From the NCBI GenBank assembly GCA_016720075.1, contig JADJXW010000021.1:310001-374000 (forward strand): a stretch of DNA of 64,000 bases. Reading direction: 5' to 3'. Of this stretch, positions 28,750-37,170 are shown piece after piece (the stretch's first letter is position 1; each line of letters opens with the position of its first letter). The translations under genes were made by a program, and so were the position numbers. The DNA is from Pseudomonadota bacterium. GTDB taxonomy: Bacteria > Pseudomonadota > Gammaproteobacteria > Steroidobacterales > Steroidobacteraceae. The notes beneath the pieces were generated by a model. That model searched no databases and was not told the origin of the DNA. It was given only the letters and a program-made list of their open reading frames with translations.

Positions 28750-29111
28750 GACGTGTGCACCAGATGCCAGGCGAAGAGATCCTGGTCGAGTCGACGCAGC
28801 GTGAGGCGCGGGCGCTTGTCGCGCGGCGCGAGTTCCGAAAGGCAAAATGGCACGGATTCGGCCGTGACGCCGATGAGACGGCGCGGACCGCGGCCGGCAG
28901 CGAAGGCCTGCATCAGATCCGTGGCATCGCCGGCCATCGCCTGCAGCGACTGCTCGGTGCCTGCGAGCTTCTCGGCATGGGCCCGCGCGGCCGGAAAGCG
29001 ATCATCGAACAGCACCGGCACGCCGGTGGCGGTGGGCAGTGCAACCAGCGGCGGCAGCACGGCCGCGGCGGCGCCGCCGGTAGTGACCTGCAGAAAGGCG
29101 CGGCGGTTCAT
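28746..29111 (-). CDS. Small Tat-signal protein of unknown function
   Basis: 121 residues beginning MNRRAFLQVTTGGAAAAVLPP, a twin-arginine signal peptide. The remaining ~90 residues show no recognised domain; a helical stretch (PAARAHAEKLAGTEQSLQAM) is followed by a basic strand-rich part. The ATG at 29111 overlaps the TGA of the metallo-hydrolase (ATGA); a second ATG at 29120 also lies in frame. Its stop overlaps the flavoprotein start. One idea is that it escorts the signal-less, folded FAD-containing flavoprotein through the Tat system as a hitchhiker partner. That is inference from context only. Confidence 0.72.
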   Translation of the reverse strand: MNRRAFLQVTTGGAAAAVLPPLVALPTATGVPVLFDDRFPAARAHAEKLAGTEQSLQAMAGDATDLMQAFAAGRGPRRLIGVTAESVPFCLSELAPRDKRPRLTLRRLDQDLFAWHLVHTS

Positions 29112-29980
29112 TCCGTCCATGGTGGCGTCTCTCCCATCGCGACCTGCGCCGAGTTGTTGAGGATGAAGCCATCGATGTAGTCGCGGGCCTGCGGGAAGCG
29201 CTTCTTGAGGCGCGCGATGAGGTCGGCGGAGTTCTTCGAGGCCTTCACCTCGGCCTCGAAAGCCACGAGGTAATCGCGGGTGAATTTCAGCGAACGTGCG
29301 TCATCGGGCACCCCGGGCGGACGATGGCCGGCCACGACGATCGCGGGCTTCAACGCGTCGAATTGATCCAGCACGCCCAGCCAGGCCGTGCGCTGCGCGG
29401 GTGAGTGCTCGCCCAGCCACAGATGCACATCCGCGAACAACAGGTCGCCGGCGATCAGCGCATTGATGGAGGGCACCCACAGCGCCGTGGCGTGCACATG
29501 ATCGCCCTGCATCGGGCCCAGGACGCGGATCTCGTTGCCTTCGAGCGTGAAGGAATTGCCGGCCAGCGCCTCAGGCACCACCGGGTGACGAGGCCCATTG
29601 GCGCCCAGCATCGGCCCCCAGCGCTTGATCTTCAGCGGCAGCGACCGCCAGATGTCATCCACCACCGGCGCGGCAGTAATGATGCGGGCATTGGGGAAGG
29701 CTTCGGCCAGCACCTCGAGGCTGAGGAAATGGTCCGGGTGATCGTGCGAAATGTAGATGGTGCGCAGCGTGCGGCCAGTCTCCAGCACCTCGGCCACCAG
29801 CCGGTGTCCGTCCGAGCGCGTGAAGGGCACATCCACCAGCACGGCATCCTTCTCGCCCAGCAGCAGCGTGCTGGTGGCGTTCAGGCTGGGTTCGCTGGCC
29901 AACACGACTTTCACGGTCAGCGGCGCGGCGGTGGCATTGGCTGCCACGGCACAGAGCATCAGTAAGGCTATGCGGATCAT
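29108..29980 (-). CDS. Exported metallo-beta-lactamase-fold hydrolase
   Basis: 290 residues. A signal peptide (MIRIALLMLCAVAANATAA) precedes an MBL fold with the metal motif SHDHPDH, a later H in MQGDHVHATALWV, D in IAGDLLFADVH and H in VVAGHRPPG, enough for a di-zinc site. The start follows AAGGAG by 6 bases. First gene of the coupled operon with the Tat protein, the VAO-like flavoprotein and the cytochrome, and divergent from an AraC regulator. The substrate is unknown; a lactone or ester of an aromatic compound is possible. Confidence 0.85.
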   Translation of the reverse strand: MIRIALLMLCAVAANATAAPLTVKVVLASEPSLNATSTLLLGEKDAVLVDVPFTRSDGHRLVAEVLETGRTLRTIYISHDHPDHFLSLEVLAEAFPNARIITAAPVVDDIWRSLPLKIKRWGPMLGANGPRHPVVPEALAGNSFTLEGNEIRVLGPMQGDHVHATALWVPSINALIAGDLLFADVHLWLGEHSPAQRTAWLGVLDQFDALKPAIVVAGHRPPGVPDDARSLKFTRDYLVAFEAEVKASKNSADLIARLKKRFPQARDYIDGFILNNSAQVAMGETPPWTE

Positions 29981-30116
29981 GAAGGGCTCCTTGCCCGTTG
30001 CCGGGGCGGTCATACCCGACAGACTAGGCTTCCGCCATGGCGCCCACTCCACTGGCGCGGTAGGCTCTTTCCACTCCCGCGGCCATGACGGGAGAGTTCA
30101 GGGAAGGGGAGTCCTC

Positions 30117-31055
30117 ATGCAGGCCTGGTCCACGCGCGGACTGCCGGCGTCGCACAAGCTGGCGTACTGGAACGCGCTGTCGTCCGAATCCATCGCCGCG
30201 ATGGAGGTAACGCCGCGCGACGCGCGCGCTTTCGAAGGCGAAATGCTGCGCGAGGCCGTGGGGCCCCTTACCGTCATCGACGTGCGTTCAACGGCCGTTC
30301 GGCTGGCCCACACCCGCGCCCATGTGCGCCGCCTCGATATGCCCTCCTACATCCTGCTCGCGCCGCTGCAGGGTCGCATGCAGCTTTCGGTGGATCATGG
30401 CCGGCCGGTGGATGTGGAATGCGGCGAGCTGTGCCTGCTCGACCATGCCCGCACCTACCAGCTGGAACACGGCGACGGCATGCGCACGCTGTGCGTGGAT
30501 ATTCCCCGCGCCACGCTCGACGCGCTGCTGCCGGCGCCGCAGCGCGCAGTGGGCGTGCGGCTGTCGCCACGCCGCGGCGCGGTGCGCCTGCTCACGGGAT
30601 TGCTGCGCGAACTCGGCGCCGAGCTGCAGCCGGGCGCGCAGGCGAGTTTCACGCCCGCATTCGCGCAGGGATTGCTGGGGTTCATCGCCGAGGCCTATGC
30701 CGGCGAATCTTCCTGCCTGCCGGAAAGCGCGCTCGCGGCGCAGGCCGCCGCGCTGCGCGCGCGCATCGATGCGCGGCGGGCCGAGCCGGATCTTTCGCCG
30801 GGGGATATCGCGGCCGAAGCGGGTATTTCCGAGCGCCGGCTGCGCGCCATCCTGGCGGTGGAAGGCGAGGGCTTCGCCGCGTATCTGCTGCGCCGCCGGC
30901 TGGAGCGCTGCGCGGAATGGCTGCGCCAGCCATCCTGGCGTGACATTTCAATCACGCAGATCGCTTTCCGTGCGGGGTTCAACAACGCCACGCACTTCGG
31001 GCATGTGTTCCGCGAGCGCTATGGCGTGGCGCCGCGCGAGTGGCGACGGGAATAG
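30117..31055 (+). CDS. AraC-family transcriptional regulator
   Basis: 312 residues. The N-terminal ligand-binding-like domain (about 20-170) contains MPSYILLAPLQGRMQLSVDHGRPVDVECGELCLLDH, typical of AraC_binding_2 regulators. The C-terminal double helix-turn-helix (about 215-312) contains DIAAEAGISERRLRAILAVEGEGFAAYLLRRRLERCAEWL and ITQIAFRAGFNNATHFGHVFRERYGVAP. A purine-rich ribosome site (GAAGGGGAG) precedes the ATG. It is divergent from the MBL-Tat-VAO-cytochrome operon across 136 bases, so that operon is the probable target. Two CCACTCC direct repeats at 30044 and 30071 could be part of its operator, but this is weak. Confidence 0.88.
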   Translation: MQAWSTRGLPASHKLAYWNALSSESIAAMEVTPRDARAFEGEMLREAVGPLTVIDVRSTAVRLAHTRAHVRRLDMPSYILLAPLQGRMQLSVDHGRPVDVECGELCLLDHARTYQLEHGDGMRTLCVDIPRATLDALLPAPQRAVGVRLSPRRGAVRLLTGLLRELGAELQPGAQASFTPAFAQGLLGFIAEAYAGESSCLPESALAAQAAALRARIDARRAEPDLSPGDIAAEAGISERRLRAILAVEGEGFAAYLLRRRLERCAEWLRQPSWRDISITQIAFRAGFNNATHFGHVFRERYGVAPREWRRE

Positions 31056-31075
31056 GCAAACACGAGGCCTCATTC

Positions 31076-32038
31076 ATGCTTGAACGCTATTCCACCGAGC
31101 AACTGGCTCCCAACCAGAAGATCCGCCGCTGGTGCGATTTCGGCAGCAGCACGTTGTCTCGTCTGGCAGTGCGCCCGTACCGACCGGCCGAGTTTCGCGC
31201 GCAGATGATCAGGGCCACGATGGGCAGCATCGGCATCACGCTCATGACGTCCAGTCCTGCGGTGGCGGAAAGCGCTGAAGGTTGCGTGGGCGAATGGGCG
31301 AGCGGCGAAGAAGGCGCGCTGGCCATCACGTACTACAAGACGGGCCACCCGAGACTCACCCAGGGTGGCCAGACGCTGCAGTTTTCGCCCGGTGATGTCG
31401 TGATTCGCGACCTGCGGCGACACTGGCAGCAGGATTCGGGCGAGGATTTCGCACTGATGACGGTGAAGATCCCCACGCGCTGCTTCGGCGGGGCCTTCGA
31501 TGAGCTGCAATCGTGCGTGATGCGACCGCTTCGCGCCGGCGATCCGCGGGCAAGCCTGTTGTCTTCCCTCATCGAGAATCTGGGGCGCATGGCGTTCGAT
31601 TCCAGCGTCCCGCCGAGTACCGACTCCGTCGAGCGATTGCTCCGTTCGGCCGTGGAAGTGGCCTTCTCGCCGGGCACCGCCAAACGCGCCGCCGGACATC
31701 GAGGGCTGCCGCTGGCCGTCGTGCGCTATCTCGAGGAGCACCTCCACGATCCAGAGCTCAGCGTGGCGGGTCTTGCCCACGACCTGGGGCTCAACATCCG
31801 CAGTGTGCAGCGCCTGTTTCACCAGGCCGGCACTTCGCCGAAAGCATACATCCTCGCGCGTCGCCTCGAGGAGTCCGCCGAGCAGCTTCGTGGCGCCGCA
31901 GGTGCCGGTCGCGTGAACATCACGCAACTGGCGTTCTCGCTGGGCTTCAACGATCCGGGCTATTTCAGCCGCGTGTTCCATGAGGAATACGGGGTGACCC
32001 CCACCGAGTTCCTGCGGCGCTACCGCTATTGCGACTGA
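31076..32038 (+). CDS. AraC-family transcriptional regulator
   Basis: 320 residues, distinct from its neighbour. The N-terminal domain has the cupin-like GDVVIRDLRRHWQQDSGEDFALMTVKIP, and the C-terminal DNA-binding domain (about 220-320) contains VAGLAHDLGLNIRSVQRLFHQAGTSPKAYILARRLEESAEQL and ITQLAFSLGFNDPGYFSRVFHEEYGVTPTEFL. It starts 20 bases after the previous regulator, so the pair is probably co-transcribed. It sits immediately upstream of the O-demethylase gene, its likely target with the rest of the plus-strand uptake and demethylation genes. Confidence 0.88.
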   Translation: MLERYSTEQLAPNQKIRRWCDFGSSTLSRLAVRPYRPAEFRAQMIRATMGSIGITLMTSSPAVAESAEGCVGEWASGEEGALAITYYKTGHPRLTQGGQTLQFSPGDVVIRDLRRHWQQDSGEDFALMTVKIPTRCFGGAFDELQSCVMRPLRAGDPRASLLSSLIENLGRMAFDSSVPPSTDSVERLLRSAVEVAFSPGTAKRAAGHRGLPLAVVRYLEEHLHDPELSVAGLAHDLGLNIRSVQRLFHQAGTSPKAYILARRLEESAEQLRGAAGAGRVNITQLAFSLGFNDPGYFSRVFHEEYGVTPTEFLRRYRYCD

Positions 32039-32144
32039 CCTGTCGCGTTTCTCCCAGACGCGCCGCATCCCTCCAAGCTCCCAGGCCCGACGCCCTCTAG
32101 CCTTGCTCCTTTCCGGATCTGGCTTGTCTTGAAGGAGAGTGGGC

Positions 32145-33515
32145 ATGAGTCATTTGTCGCTGCAGCAGAAGATCGACGGGGCCGGCGGGCCATTGCCCAT
32201 GCTGCGTTCATCGCAGACCGGTCCATACGCCTTCCCGATTCCACCCGAGTTCTCCAATTGGCGCGATGAGCAGCGCGCCTGGCGCGAGGGTGTCGCGCTG
32301 ATGGACCAGAGCTACCACATGACGGATCTGTACGTGGAAGGTCCGGATGCCGTGAAGCTGGCTTCGGAACTCGCGGTCAACAGCTTCTCGGGTTTTGGCG
32401 ACAATAAAGCCAAGCAGTTCATCGCCTGCGCGCCTTCCGGCTACCTGATCGGCGACATGATCATCTTCGGTCTGGCAGACCACCGGGTGAACATCGTCGG
32501 GCGGCCCACGGTTGCCAACTGGGTCGAATACAAGGCAAGAGCCGGTGGCTACGATGTGCAGGTCGATCGAGACGAGCGAACGCTGAACAATCCGAAGCCG
32601 CGCAAGACGTTCCGCTTCGAAATCCAGGGGCCGAATGCCTGGAAACTGCTGGAGAAGTTGAACGGCGGTCCCATCGAGCAACCTCGCTTCTTCCAGATGG
32701 GTGCACTGCGCGTGGCGGGACGCGCGCTGCGATCCCTGCGCCACGGCATGGGTGGTGGACCCGGCCTCGAGTTCTGGGGTCCGGTGGAGCAGGGGCCGGA
32801 AGTAAAGGCCGCGATCCTCGCGGCTGGCGAGGAATTCGGCCTGCGCCAGGTGGGCTCCCGCGCGTATGCCAGTGCCGCCGTGGATTCGGGCTGGTTGCCC
32901 TGCCCGATGCCGGCCATCTACTCCGGGCAGGATATGCAGGGTTACCGCCAGTGGCTCGGCGCCGACAGCTTTGATGCGGTGGCCTCACTCGGCGGCAGCT
33001 TCCTATCCGATCGCATCGAGGACTACTACTACACGCCCTGGGAGATCGACTACGGGCGCCTGATCCGCTTCGATCACGACTTCGTGGGTCGCGACGCGCT
33101 GGAACGGCGTGCCCGGGACAGCCACCGTCGCAAGGTCTCGCTGGTGTGGAATCCCGAGGACGCACAGCGTGTCTACGGCAGCCTGGCCACGCCTGGCGCC
33201 AACGGGAAGTACATGGAAATGCCGGCGTTCCACTATTCCAGCTACCAGTACGACGCCGTGCTCTCGGGCAAGGGCGATCGCGTGGGCATTTCCACATACT
33301 CATCGTTCCTGGCGCCGGATGGCGCCTGGGTATCGCTGGCCGTGGTGGATGAATCCCACGCCGCCGTGGGCAGTGAGCTCACGATTCTCTGGGGCGAGCC
33401 GGGCGGCGGATCGAATCGACCCAATGTCGAGCGACACGTGCAGATGCCCGTGCGGGCGACAGTCTCGGGCTGGCCCTTCTCCTCGCTCGCGCAGCGGGGA
33501 TATCGCCCCGCCTGA
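32145..33515 (+). CDS. LigM/DesA-like tetrahydrofolate-dependent aryl O-demethylase (GcvT family)
   Basis: 456 residues with the aminomethyltransferase fold. Motifs recalled as shared with LigM are PEFSNWRDEQRAWREGVALMDQSYHM, KQFIACAPSGYLIGDMIIF, FRFEIQGPNAWKLLEKL, LRHGMGGGPGLEFWGP, VGSRAYAS, GGSFLSDRIEDYYYTPWEIDYG and FDHDFVGRDALE. Known: LigM and DesA move the methyl of vanillate, 3-O-methylgallate or syringate to tetrahydrofolate. Tyr241 in GSRAY could correspond to the catalytic tyrosine of LigM; the position of a second active-site tyrosine appears to be Phe30 here, so specificity may differ. The ATG at 32145 follows GGAGAG. Partners for recycling methyl-folate are not in the window. Confidence 0.85.
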   Translation: MSHLSLQQKIDGAGGPLPMLRSSQTGPYAFPIPPEFSNWRDEQRAWREGVALMDQSYHMTDLYVEGPDAVKLASELAVNSFSGFGDNKAKQFIACAPSGYLIGDMIIFGLADHRVNIVGRPTVANWVEYKARAGGYDVQVDRDERTLNNPKPRKTFRFEIQGPNAWKLLEKLNGGPIEQPRFFQMGALRVAGRALRSLRHGMGGGPGLEFWGPVEQGPEVKAAILAAGEEFGLRQVGSRAYASAAVDSGWLPCPMPAIYSGQDMQGYRQWLGADSFDAVASLGGSFLSDRIEDYYYTPWEIDYGRLIRFDHDFVGRDALERRARDSHRRKVSLVWNPEDAQRVYGSLATPGANGKYMEMPAFHYSSYQYDAVLSGKGDRVGISTYSSFLAPDGAWVSLAVVDESHAAVGSELTILWGEPGGGSNRPNVERHVQMPVRATVSGWPFSSLAQRGYRPA

Positions 33516-33645
33516 TGCCTGCCGCGGCAGCACGGCGGCGCGGCAGAAAGCGTCGCGTCCGTCTTACTGCTGTCGCGTCCATCCAAGTCTTCGACGGGAT
33601 GAAGGCTGTAGCCTCATCGCAGAATCCATATAAGGGGCGATGACC

Positions 33646-35823
33646 ATGAACAGTCGATACAACACCCATGTGCGCCTGGCGGTAGCGGCAACCCTGGCGC
33701 TGCCGATGATCACGCTGGCTGGCGAAGCCGCGGACGGCGCAGTGCTCGACGAAGTCGTGGTGACGGCGCAGAAGCGCTCGCAGAACATCCAGGACGTTCC
33801 CATCGCGGTGACGGCGGTAGACTCCGAGGCCGTGCTCAACGCCGGCATCGTGAACATCCAGGATCTTGGGCAGATCGTGCCCACACTCACCGTGTCCAAC
33901 GCGGTGGGCATCGGCTTCAGCTATCTGCGCGGCATCGGCACCACTGCCATCGGCCCCGGCATCGAATACCCGGTGTCGATGTACATGGATGGCGTGTACC
34001 TGGCATCCACCACCGCCACGCTGCTGGATTTCGGCAACATCGATCGCGTCGAAGTGCTGAAGGGCCCGCAGGGCACGCTCTTCGGTCGCAATGCCACCGG
34101 CGGCCTGATCGGCATCTTCACGCGCGATCCCACGCAGGAGTTCCGCAGCAGCGGTGATGTCTCGTTCGACAACTACCAGACGGCCAAGGCCAAGCTCTAT
34201 GTCGGTGGCGGGGTCACCGAGAACCTGGCGGCCGACATCTCGGTCAACGCCGGAACGCAGGGCGAGGGCTGGGGCGAGAACCTGGTCACCGGCAATGATG
34301 TGTTCCGCAACCGCCACAACATCACGGCGCGCAGCAAGTGGGTCTATACACCGGGGGATGCGACCAAGCTCACGCTGATCGGCGACTTCACCGATTTCAA
34401 GCACAGCAGCAATGGCCAGCGGCTGTATCCCGGCACCCTGCCGGCGCCAGGATATGGCGCAGCCCCGCAGCCGGCGCACGGTGCGTGGGACATCATCGCG
34501 GACGTGGATCCGGTGTTCACGAACACCAGTGGTGGCGTCAGCCTGAAGCTGGAACAGGAAGTCGGCAGCCTGAATATGATGAGCCTCACGGCCTATCGTG
34601 ACTCGGAGTCCACGCTGTTCTGGGACGTGGACTTCACCGAAGTGCCCTGGCTCATCGGCGACCTGGTGGATGCGGAATCCCAGTTCAGCCAGGAGCTGCA
34701 GCTCAGTTCCGCCTCCGACGGTCCGTTCAACTGGACCGCCGGCGTCTATTACTTCCGGGCCATCGGCGAGTACAAGCCGACGGCCATCGAAGGCAACCTG
34801 GTGCGCGCGATCTTCGGGCCCACCGCGCAGCGGCTGGAGCCGTTCAACAAGCAGGTGAGCGATGCCATCGCGGGATTCGCGCAGGGCACGTTCACCCTTT
34901 CGCCCAGCACCAATCTCACGACGGGCATCCGCTACTCGTCCGAGAAGCGCACGTTGAGCGGCAGCACGTTCCTGTATGACTCGGCCGTATCCGGCCCCAT
35001 CTCGCTGGGCACGACGCCGAAGAAGTCGCTGAAGTTCAAGAAACCCACCTATCGCATCGCGCTGGATCACCAGTTCAACGACGACGTGATGGGGTATGTC
35101 TCGTGGAACACCGGCTTCAAGAGCGGTGGCTGGAACACGCAGCAGGCCGCCGATCCCTCGTTCAAGCCCGAGTTCGTCAAGTCCTACGAGGCCGGCTTCA
35201 AGAGCGATCTGCTGGGGCGACGGCTGCGCTTCAATGGCGCCGCGTTCTACTACGATTACTCGAACATCCAGGTGCAGAAGGTCGGCACGGCCAATACCGG
35301 CATCATCAACGGCGCGGCGGCGACGATCAAAGGCGTCGAGGCGGAACTGCAGCTCGCCGCCACCGACAACCTGCTGCTTTCAGGCGGCATGGCCTGGCTG
35401 CATTCCCGGTTCGACACCTTCACCAACGCCCCGTTCCGCCAGACCAACCCGGTCCGCGTGGAGCCGGGCGATGCCAGCGGCAATGTGATTCCGTTCTCGC
35501 CCGAGTTCCAGGTCATGGCGAACGCGGACTACACCCGGCCGCTCGTCAGCGGAGCGGAGCTGCATTTCCTGGCGTCGCTGCAGTACAACGACGGGATGTA
35601 CTACGAGGCGGACAATCAGCTCAGGCAGAAGGGCTATGCGAAGGTCAATCTCGGCGTGCGCTGGGACGCGGCTGATGGTCGCTACAACGTCAAGCTGTGG
35701 GCCAACAACCTGACCAACGAAGAGGTCGTCTCCTACAGCTCGACCATAGGCGACGGCACGCGCAACGTGACCTACCAGCCGCCCCGGACGTACGGCATCA
35801 CCGTCGGCTACGACTTCAAGTAG
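33646..35823 (+). CDS. TonB-dependent receptor of the aromatic-degradation cluster
   Basis: 725 residues. Signal peptide ending ITLAGEA, a TonB-box-like segment LDEVVVTAQKRSQNIQDVPIAVTAV, plug motifs RVEVLKGPQGTLFGRNATGG, then a barrel with NPYL-like periodic strands ending YGITVGYDFK. It belongs to the large FepA/sphingomonad-type group often found with catabolic genes. AAGGGG lies 8 bases before the ATG at 33646 (an ATG at 33640 is too close to it). Flanked by the O-demethylase and an AAHS transporter, it probably imports a lignin-derived aromatic too bulky for porins, as DdvT does for a biphenyl in Sphingobium (known example). Confidence 0.9.
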   Translation: MNSRYNTHVRLAVAATLALPMITLAGEAADGAVLDEVVVTAQKRSQNIQDVPIAVTAVDSEAVLNAGIVNIQDLGQIVPTLTVSNAVGIGFSYLRGIGTTAIGPGIEYPVSMYMDGVYLASTTATLLDFGNIDRVEVLKGPQGTLFGRNATGGLIGIFTRDPTQEFRSSGDVSFDNYQTAKAKLYVGGGVTENLAADISVNAGTQGEGWGENLVTGNDVFRNRHNITARSKWVYTPGDATKLTLIGDFTDFKHSSNGQRLYPGTLPAPGYGAAPQPAHGAWDIIADVDPVFTNTSGGVSLKLEQEVGSLNMMSLTAYRDSESTLFWDVDFTEVPWLIGDLVDAESQFSQELQLSSASDGPFNWTAGVYYFRAIGEYKPTAIEGNLVRAIFGPTAQRLEPFNKQVSDAIAGFAQGTFTLSPSTNLTTGIRYSSEKRTLSGSTFLYDSAVSGPISLGTTPKKSLKFKKPTYRIALDHQFNDDVMGYVSWNTGFKSGGWNTQQAADPSFKPEFVKSYEAGFKSDLLGRRLRFNGAAFYYDYSNIQVQKVGTANTGIINGAAATIKGVEAELQLAATDNLLLSGGMAWLHSRFDTFTNAPFRQTNPVRVEPGDASGNVIPFSPEFQVMANADYTRPLVSGAELHFLASLQYNDGMYYEADNQLRQKGYAKVNLGVRWDAADGRYNVKLWANNLTNEEVVSYSSTIGDGTRNVTYQPPRTYGITVGYDFK

Positions 35824-35831
35824 CGGCAAGC

Positions 35832-35864
35832 CGGCCAGCCTCGCCCTCAAGGAGGGGCTGGCCG
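35832..35864 (+). promoter_or_regulatory. Intercistronic hairpin between TonB receptor and MFS genes
   Basis: A 9-bp stem (35832-35840 with 35856-35864) encloses the strongest ribosome-site-like sequence of the gap, AAGGAGG at 35849-35855. No U-tract follows, so it is unlikely to terminate strongly. It might stabilise the receptor message or modulate translation of the transporter, whose ATG is 22 bases beyond that site. Confidence 0.4.
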
Positions 35865-35877
35865 CGTCCCTGCGCCA

Positions 35878-37167
35878 ATGAGCGAAGCACCCCGCGGAAT
35901 ACTCGCCAACCTGCCGTTGTCCACGCGGCAGGTCCTGATCATCGTCGTGTGCGTGCTGCTCATCGCGATCGATGGTTTCGATGTGCTGTCGATCAGCTTC
36001 GCGGCGCCCGGTATCGCCGCACAATGGGGAATCGAACGCGCGGCGCTGGGCCTGGTGCTGTCGCTCGAGCTCATGGCGATGGCGGTGGGCTCGTTCGTAC
36101 TGGGTCCCATCGCCGATCGGATCGGGCGCAGACCCATCGTGCTCATCAGCCTGTCGCTGGTGGCCATCGGCATGCTGGCGACGACGGCCGTCGACAGCGT
36201 GCTGGCCCTTGGCATCTGCAGGCTGCTGACCGGCGTCGGAATCGGCGGCATGTTGCCCAGCGTCAACGTGATCGCCGCCGAATTCACGCCGCAGACGCAT
36301 CGCAGCCTGACCGTGACGCTGGTGACCACCGGGTATCCGCTGGGAGCGGTCGTGGCGGGCAGCATCGCCTCGGCCCTGCTGGCCCATTATGACTGGCGGT
36401 CGGTGTTCTGGCTGGGTGGCGTGCTGTCGCTGCTGTGCCTGCCGCTGGTGTGGTTCCTGATCCCGGAATCCCTCGAATTCCTGGCGAAGAAGCAGCCTGT
36501 CGACGCGCTGCAGAAGATCAACCGCGCCCTTGCCCGTTTCGGGCACCCGCTGCTGGCGGAACTGCCACGCGATACCTCCGATCGCGCGGTCAGCAAGCGG
36601 CTGCTGCTGGAGCCGCGATGGATCCGTACCACAGTGCTTCTGTCGGTGGCCTATTTCGGCCACGTCATGACGTCGTACTTCATCCTGAAGTGGGGCGCCA
36701 AGGTCGTCGCGGACCTGGGCTATCCGGTCAGCCTGGCGGGCAGCGTGCTGGTGTGGAGCAACACGGGAGGGCTGATCGGCTGCCTGCTGTTCAGTGTGCT
36801 CACGCGCAAGCTGCGGCTGCACTGGATGCTGATCAGCGTGATGCTGGGGTCCTGCGTTGCCGTGGCGGCGTTCGGACAGGGGCTGACCACCATGACTCAG
36901 CTGTCGATCTCGGCGGCGCTGGCCGGATTCTTCACGCAGGCCGGCATCGTCGGGCTCTACGCTCTCGTGGTGCAGGCCTATCCCACCGAAGTGCGTACCG
37001 GAGGTTTCGGGCTCGTGATGGCCATAGGCCGCGGTGGCGCGGCGCTCAGCCCGATCGTGGCCGGACTGATGTTCCAGGGCGGCATCGGGCTTTCAATGGT
37101 AGCAGTGGCCATGTCGACCGGATCCCTGATCGCCATTGCGGCTCTGTTTCTGCTTGCCAGGAGGTAG
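35878..37167 (+). CDS. MFS transporter, AAHS family (aromatic acid uptake)
   Basis: 429 residues with 12 predicted membrane segments. Segment 1 carries AIDGFDVLS (D32 and D35), the AAHS signature, and the loop after segment 2 carries ADRIGRRP. A second loop between halves is short, and GQGLTTMTQLS precedes the last four segments. Known relatives (PcaK, VanK, DdvK) import protonated aromatic acids. It is 54 bases after the TonB receptor and ends 3 bases before the Rieske oxygenase, so import across both membranes and demethylation are encoded together. Confidence 0.9.
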   Translation: MSEAPRGILANLPLSTRQVLIIVVCVLLIAIDGFDVLSISFAAPGIAAQWGIERAALGLVLSLELMAMAVGSFVLGPIADRIGRRPIVLISLSLVAIGMLATTAVDSVLALGICRLLTGVGIGGMLPSVNVIAAEFTPQTHRSLTVTLVTTGYPLGAVVAGSIASALLAHYDWRSVFWLGGVLSLLCLPLVWFLIPESLEFLAKKQPVDALQKINRALARFGHPLLAELPRDTSDRAVSKRLLLEPRWIRTTVLLSVAYFGHVMTSYFILKWGAKVVADLGYPVSLAGSVLVWSNTGGLIGCLLFSVLTRKLRLHWMLISVMLGSCVAVAAFGQGLTTMTQLSISAALAGFFTQAGIVGLYALVVQAYPTEVRTGGFGLVMAIGRGGAALSPIVAGLMFQGGIGLSMVAVAMSTGSLIAIAALFLLARR

Positions 37168-37170
37168 GCC

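Noticed and set aside
30044..30077. CCACTCC direct repeats as an AraC operator
   Set aside because: Only 7 bases long and 27 bases apart, not the usual AraC spacing; too weak to list as a feature.
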